Shown: positions 58,084-64,000 of the stretch, one piece after another
How the letters are laid out: every line of letters begins with the position of its first letter
How positions within the stretch are numbered: the stretch's first letter is position 1
DNA from: Mesorhizobium muleiense
Lineage (GTDB): Bacteria; Pseudomonadota; Alphaproteobacteria; Rhizobiales; Rhizobiaceae
Assembly (NCBI RefSeq): GCF_900099905.1
Contig: NZ_FNEE01000002.1
Location: 620,001 to 684,000, forward strand
DNA: 64,000 bases
Reading direction: 5' to 3'
Translations under genes and position numbers: made by a program
The notes under the pieces: model-generated
What the model was told of the DNA's origin: nothing
The model's database searches: none
The model's input: only the letters and a program-made list of their open reading frames with translations

Positions 58084-58309
58084 ATTTTGACCTTCACGGG
58101 CCCTAAAAAGTTTTTGCACCCTCCAACCGCCTGAGGTGGCCGGAGTGGCTGACACGGACCTGCGGCTCCGGCTGACGACTTAAAGCGCGTCGCGGCTGAA
58201 TGGATTGATGCGACGCGCTTCAAGTTTTGTTTTATGCATGTCGTTACCGCAGAACCGCTGTGCACCCTCGGGTCAGGCCCCGAGGGCACGCTTTTGCGCG
58301 ACATGCATT
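58084..58309. repeat. rhizobial palindromic element with nested hairpins
   Basis: AGCGCGTCGC (58184-58193) pairs with GCGACGCGCT (58210-58219). ATGCATGTCG (58234-58243) pairs with CGACATGCAT (58299-58308), enclosing a third hairpin CCCTCGGG / CCCGAGGG (58265-58286). The right edge touches the methyltransferase stop codon. The outer text (GTCGTTACCGCAGAACCGCT) is typical of a rhizobial repeat; the central hairpin looks like an addition. Confidence 0.7.
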
Positions 58310-59174
58310 AGTGGCCCTCAATCGCCTTGGCGGTAACTAGGTAGGATATCTTGCCGACGCTACGCTTCGTCGCGCCAATGGAATAGGCCATTGGAATCTT
58401 GGGAGAGTTCTCCGGCAAGCCGTACATATCCTTGCCGGCCCTCACGGCAAATGAAAAGTGCTGCCACGAAACCGTGTCATGCTCGTTGAGAAAATCCAGC
58501 GTCAGCCCAGCTGAAATCAGCGCGTTCACCACGTCGCTGACCGGATGAATCCACTCATAGTAGCGCGGATGTTTCAAGATGCGGTCGTCGCCGGTATAGG
58601 TGAGTTCCTCGTTCCATGCGAGTGGTCGAGCTATTGGCGTTCGCCAGTCATGCTTGAACTCCAGCGCCGCAGCCTTGCGGTCACACTGGAACATCAACGG
58701 ATGGCCCTCGGCGAGATAGAGCCGGCCGCCGGGCCGCAGGAGATCGGCAACCACCCGCGCCCAGCGGAACACGTCGTCAAGCCAGTTTACCGAACCCCAG
58801 GTAACGTAAGCGATGTCAAAGGTTCGGCCAAGCGCTTCGACTGCCTCGAACAGTGGCGCCTCCACGAAGCGCACGTCAGTGCCTGCCTTTGCAGCGAAAT
58901 CCCGCGCTGCTGCGATCGCCGTCGGTGAAAAGTCGAGGCCGGTCACGCTGCCCGCGCCCAGATTTTTCAAGCTGATTGTGTCGAGCCCGATATGGCATTG
59001 CAGATGGACGATATCCTTGCCGACAATGTCACCGACCTCGCGCGTTTCCAGCTCATAGAGATTGGATCCGCCAGCCAGTACATTTTCTATGTGGTAGCTG
59101 CCCGTTGTGTCGGTCGAATGCAGCTCGGCTCGATCATCCCAATTAAGGCGGTTCGCGCCCAGAAACGGTTCCAA
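58308..59174 (-). CDS. class I SAM-dependent methyltransferase
   Basis: A 288-residue protein. Motif I is VHLQCHIGLDTISLKNLGAG with LDFSPTAI as the acidic strand; AYVTWGSVNWL is motif II and LLRPGGRLYLAEGHP motif III. The N-terminal NRLNWDDRAELH is common in this subgroup of small-molecule methyltransferases. Substrate unknown. The stop codon (58308-58310) abuts a repeat. Confidence 0.87.
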   Translation of the reverse strand: MEPFLGANRLNWDDRAELHSTDTTGSYHIENVLAGGSNLYELETREVGDIVGKDIVHLQCHIGLDTISLKNLGAGSVTGLDFSPTAIAAARDFAAKAGTDVRFVEAPLFEAVEALGRTFDIAYVTWGSVNWLDDVFRWARVVADLLRPGGRLYLAEGHPLMFQCDRKAAALEFKHDWRTPIARPLAWNEELTYTGDDRILKHPRYYEWIHPVSDVVNALISAGLTLDFLNEHDTVSWQHFSFAVRAGKDMYGLPENSPKIPMAYSIGATKRSVGKISYLVTAKAIEGH

Positions 59175-59384
59175 ATTGCCCCCTCAAGTCCCTGCCGAGA
59201 CCAATATATATGGTAAACAGAGCGTTAATATACCTTGCAGCTAAAGTGTCGCGCGTCAATCCGTGGCGGTACGGTGCACCACCGGGGCTGATCGATTGGT
59301 CAGCGAATTCGGCAAGCCTCTTGGCGAGGTCGGTCGACGGGCAGCGCCGGAAGAAATTTGTTGTCGTGCGAAACGTCCGCGGAG

Positions 59385-59822
59385 CTACGACTGAAACTCC
59401 GGCTGTGCCTGCATTGTCCGGAGATCGATCGGCATGGATATGTGTTCGTGCGTGATCATCCAGCGGTCGCTCATCTTCTGCAAACCCGACGTCACCCGCA
59501 CCCAATAGTCGGCCTTCTCGCCGTTGGTTCTTTTGCTTCTGACGTGGCACAGACCATGGCAGAACGCCACGTCATCTCTGACTGTGACGAGCAGCTCGTG
59601 CACCTCATAATCAATCGGGCCGTCAACCGAGGCAAACCACGCCTCGAAATTCTTTCGGTAGGCATCGGCACTATCGATCCGCAGCGGCGGCCTGATGTCG
59701 AATACGATAGTAGCCGCGGCATAGTGTGCCATCAGGGCTTCTATGTCCTTGGCCCGCAATGCCTGCACCAAATCATCTAGGCCTTTGCGGATTTCCATTT
59801 CTTCTGCAGTCGGGGTCTGCAT
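59385..59822 (-). CDS. SnoaL-like (NTF2-fold) protein
   Basis: A 145-residue cone-shaped-fold protein: LVQALRAKDIEALMAHYAAA, then IDSADAYRKNFEAWFASVDG and SDRWMITHEHISMP at the end. This is the SnoaL/ketosteroid-isomerase-like class, whose members bind or isomerise small hydrophobic molecules. Specific role unknown. Confidence 0.82.
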   Translation of the reverse strand: MQTPTAEEMEIRKGLDDLVQALRAKDIEALMAHYAAATIVFDIRPPLRIDSADAYRKNFEAWFASVDGPIDYEVHELLVTVRDDVAFCHGLCHVRSKRTNGEKADYWVRVTSGLQKMSDRWMITHEHISMPIDLRTMQAQPEFQS

Positions 59823-59919
59823 AGGGCTCTCCTTTCATCGCATGATGGGCGGGCGAGGCCGTTGCTCTCGAAGCGACGCACCTGGCCATCGACCGCGATG
59901 CCAGGTCAAAGCTGCTGCC

Positions 59920-63729
<3,810 letters not shown>

Positions 63730-63763
63730 ATTTCGTCCTCAGGGCGACGGTCGCGCTTAAGCG

Positions 63764-63783
63764 ACATAAAGACATCTTTATGT
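63764..63783. promoter_or_regulatory. palindromic candidate operator upstream of metH
   Basis: ACATAAAGAC followed at once by ATCTTTATGT, a 20-bp near-perfect palindrome. ArsR-family regulators of methionine/SAH metabolism (SahR type) bind AT-rich palindromes of this kind; the assignment is inference. Its position suits repression of metH. Confidence 0.55.
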
Positions 63784-63866
63784 GAGTATACGGGATTTGT
63801 CTGCTGCTGTCACCCCTGGGCGGAAGGCTCAGGGCAATGGCTCGACGTTTGCGCCGCCGGCCGGCG

Positions 63867-64000
63867 CTACAACGTCACCTGCGCAGTCTTCGCAGCCGCC
63901 GCTCTCAACAGCATCCCGAACAGGTCGCGCGGCTCGTCTGGGTCGGCCAGCATGTCGAGTTGCTGGTAGAGGCCGGTCGATGGCAACTGGTCCCTGATAT
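63867..64000 (-). CDS. 3' end of an unrecognised gene (5' end outside window)
   Basis: The minus-strand frame reads RDQLPSTGLYQQLDMLADPD and EPRDLFGMLLRAAAAKTAQV, ending TL before the stop at 63867. No family is identifiable from 44 residues. It has the same orientation as metH, but the palindrome between them suggests separate control. Confidence 0.45.
   Translation of the reverse strand, partial: IRDQLPSTGLYQQLDMLADPDEPRDLFGMLLRAAAAKTAQVTL

Noticed and set aside
58130..58180. tRNA-Leu/Ser-like text (GGTGGCCGGAGTGGCTGA)
   Set aside because: No matching acceptor stem or T arm can be folded; likely chance or a relic within the repeat region.

Overview
The window looks like a chromosomal segment of a Rhizobiales alphaproteobacterium, most likely Mesorhizobium or a close relative. 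The evidence is high-GC coding sequence, the products recognised (Bpt, OpgC-type acyltransferase, DUF982, DUF1236, DUF883, KTSC, DUF6362-like and DUF6766 families), perfect sigma-EcfG (GGAAC-N16-CGTT) promoters, and several families of rhizobial intergenic palindromes. The genus is inference from these signs; no rRNA or other marker is present.

Region 1 (1-28.7 kb) is mostly core genome: a partial OpgC-like membrane acyltransferase, an alpha/beta hydrolase, sthA, an RDD protein, bpt, an EamA transporter, an AI-2E family permease, parC, an exported protein, aspS, a DUF2380 protein, two MFS transporters, rnd, guaB with a small membrane protein, rlmE, a Ppx/GppA phosphatase, a YbhN-like membrane protein and tRNA-Gln(CTG). 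Two things interrupt it. One is a lower-GC two-gene insertion (7.5-10.9 kb) encoding a zinc-ribbon protein and an 813-residue TPR protein that share a TGATG stop/start junction; this is the best candidate for an undescribed system. The other is a set of large inverted-repeat elements at 15.0, 22.8, 24.7 and 25.7 kb, three of which seem to share an internal core despite different arms.

Region 2 (28.7-40.6 kb) follows the tRNA and is an accessory zone of very small genes. Many carry one frameshift each. It includes a decayed prophage segment (head-morphogenesis gene, DUF6362-like pseudogene, DnaA-C-terminal-like protein). Several small genes have perfect or near-perfect EcfG promoters, and three of those promoters sit directly behind a similar rho-independent terminator hairpin in the same orientation, like a repeated terminator-promoter cassette.

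Region 3 (40.6-55.3 kb) is a stress and envelope block: large-subunit catalase KatE, an isochorismatase-type hydrolase, a DUF6766 membrane protein, KTSC, a PHB-depolymerase-like esterase, a membrane protein coupled to a 25-residue membrane peptide, a YciF-like DUF892 protein, a YihY/BrkB protein, a PAS-HisKA_2 sensor kinase and a cardiolipin-synthase-like PLD protein. Between them lie fragments of a thioredoxin-reductase-like oxidoreductase, a glycosidase-like protein, an endonuclease/exonuclease/phosphatase protein and a short metH-like piece. The content resembles a general-stress-response neighbourhood.

Region 4 (55.3-64 kb) holds a PAS-GGDEF-EAL protein, a SAM methyltransferase, a SnoaL-like protein, metH with a palindromic candidate operator upstream, and the 3' end of an unrecognised gene.
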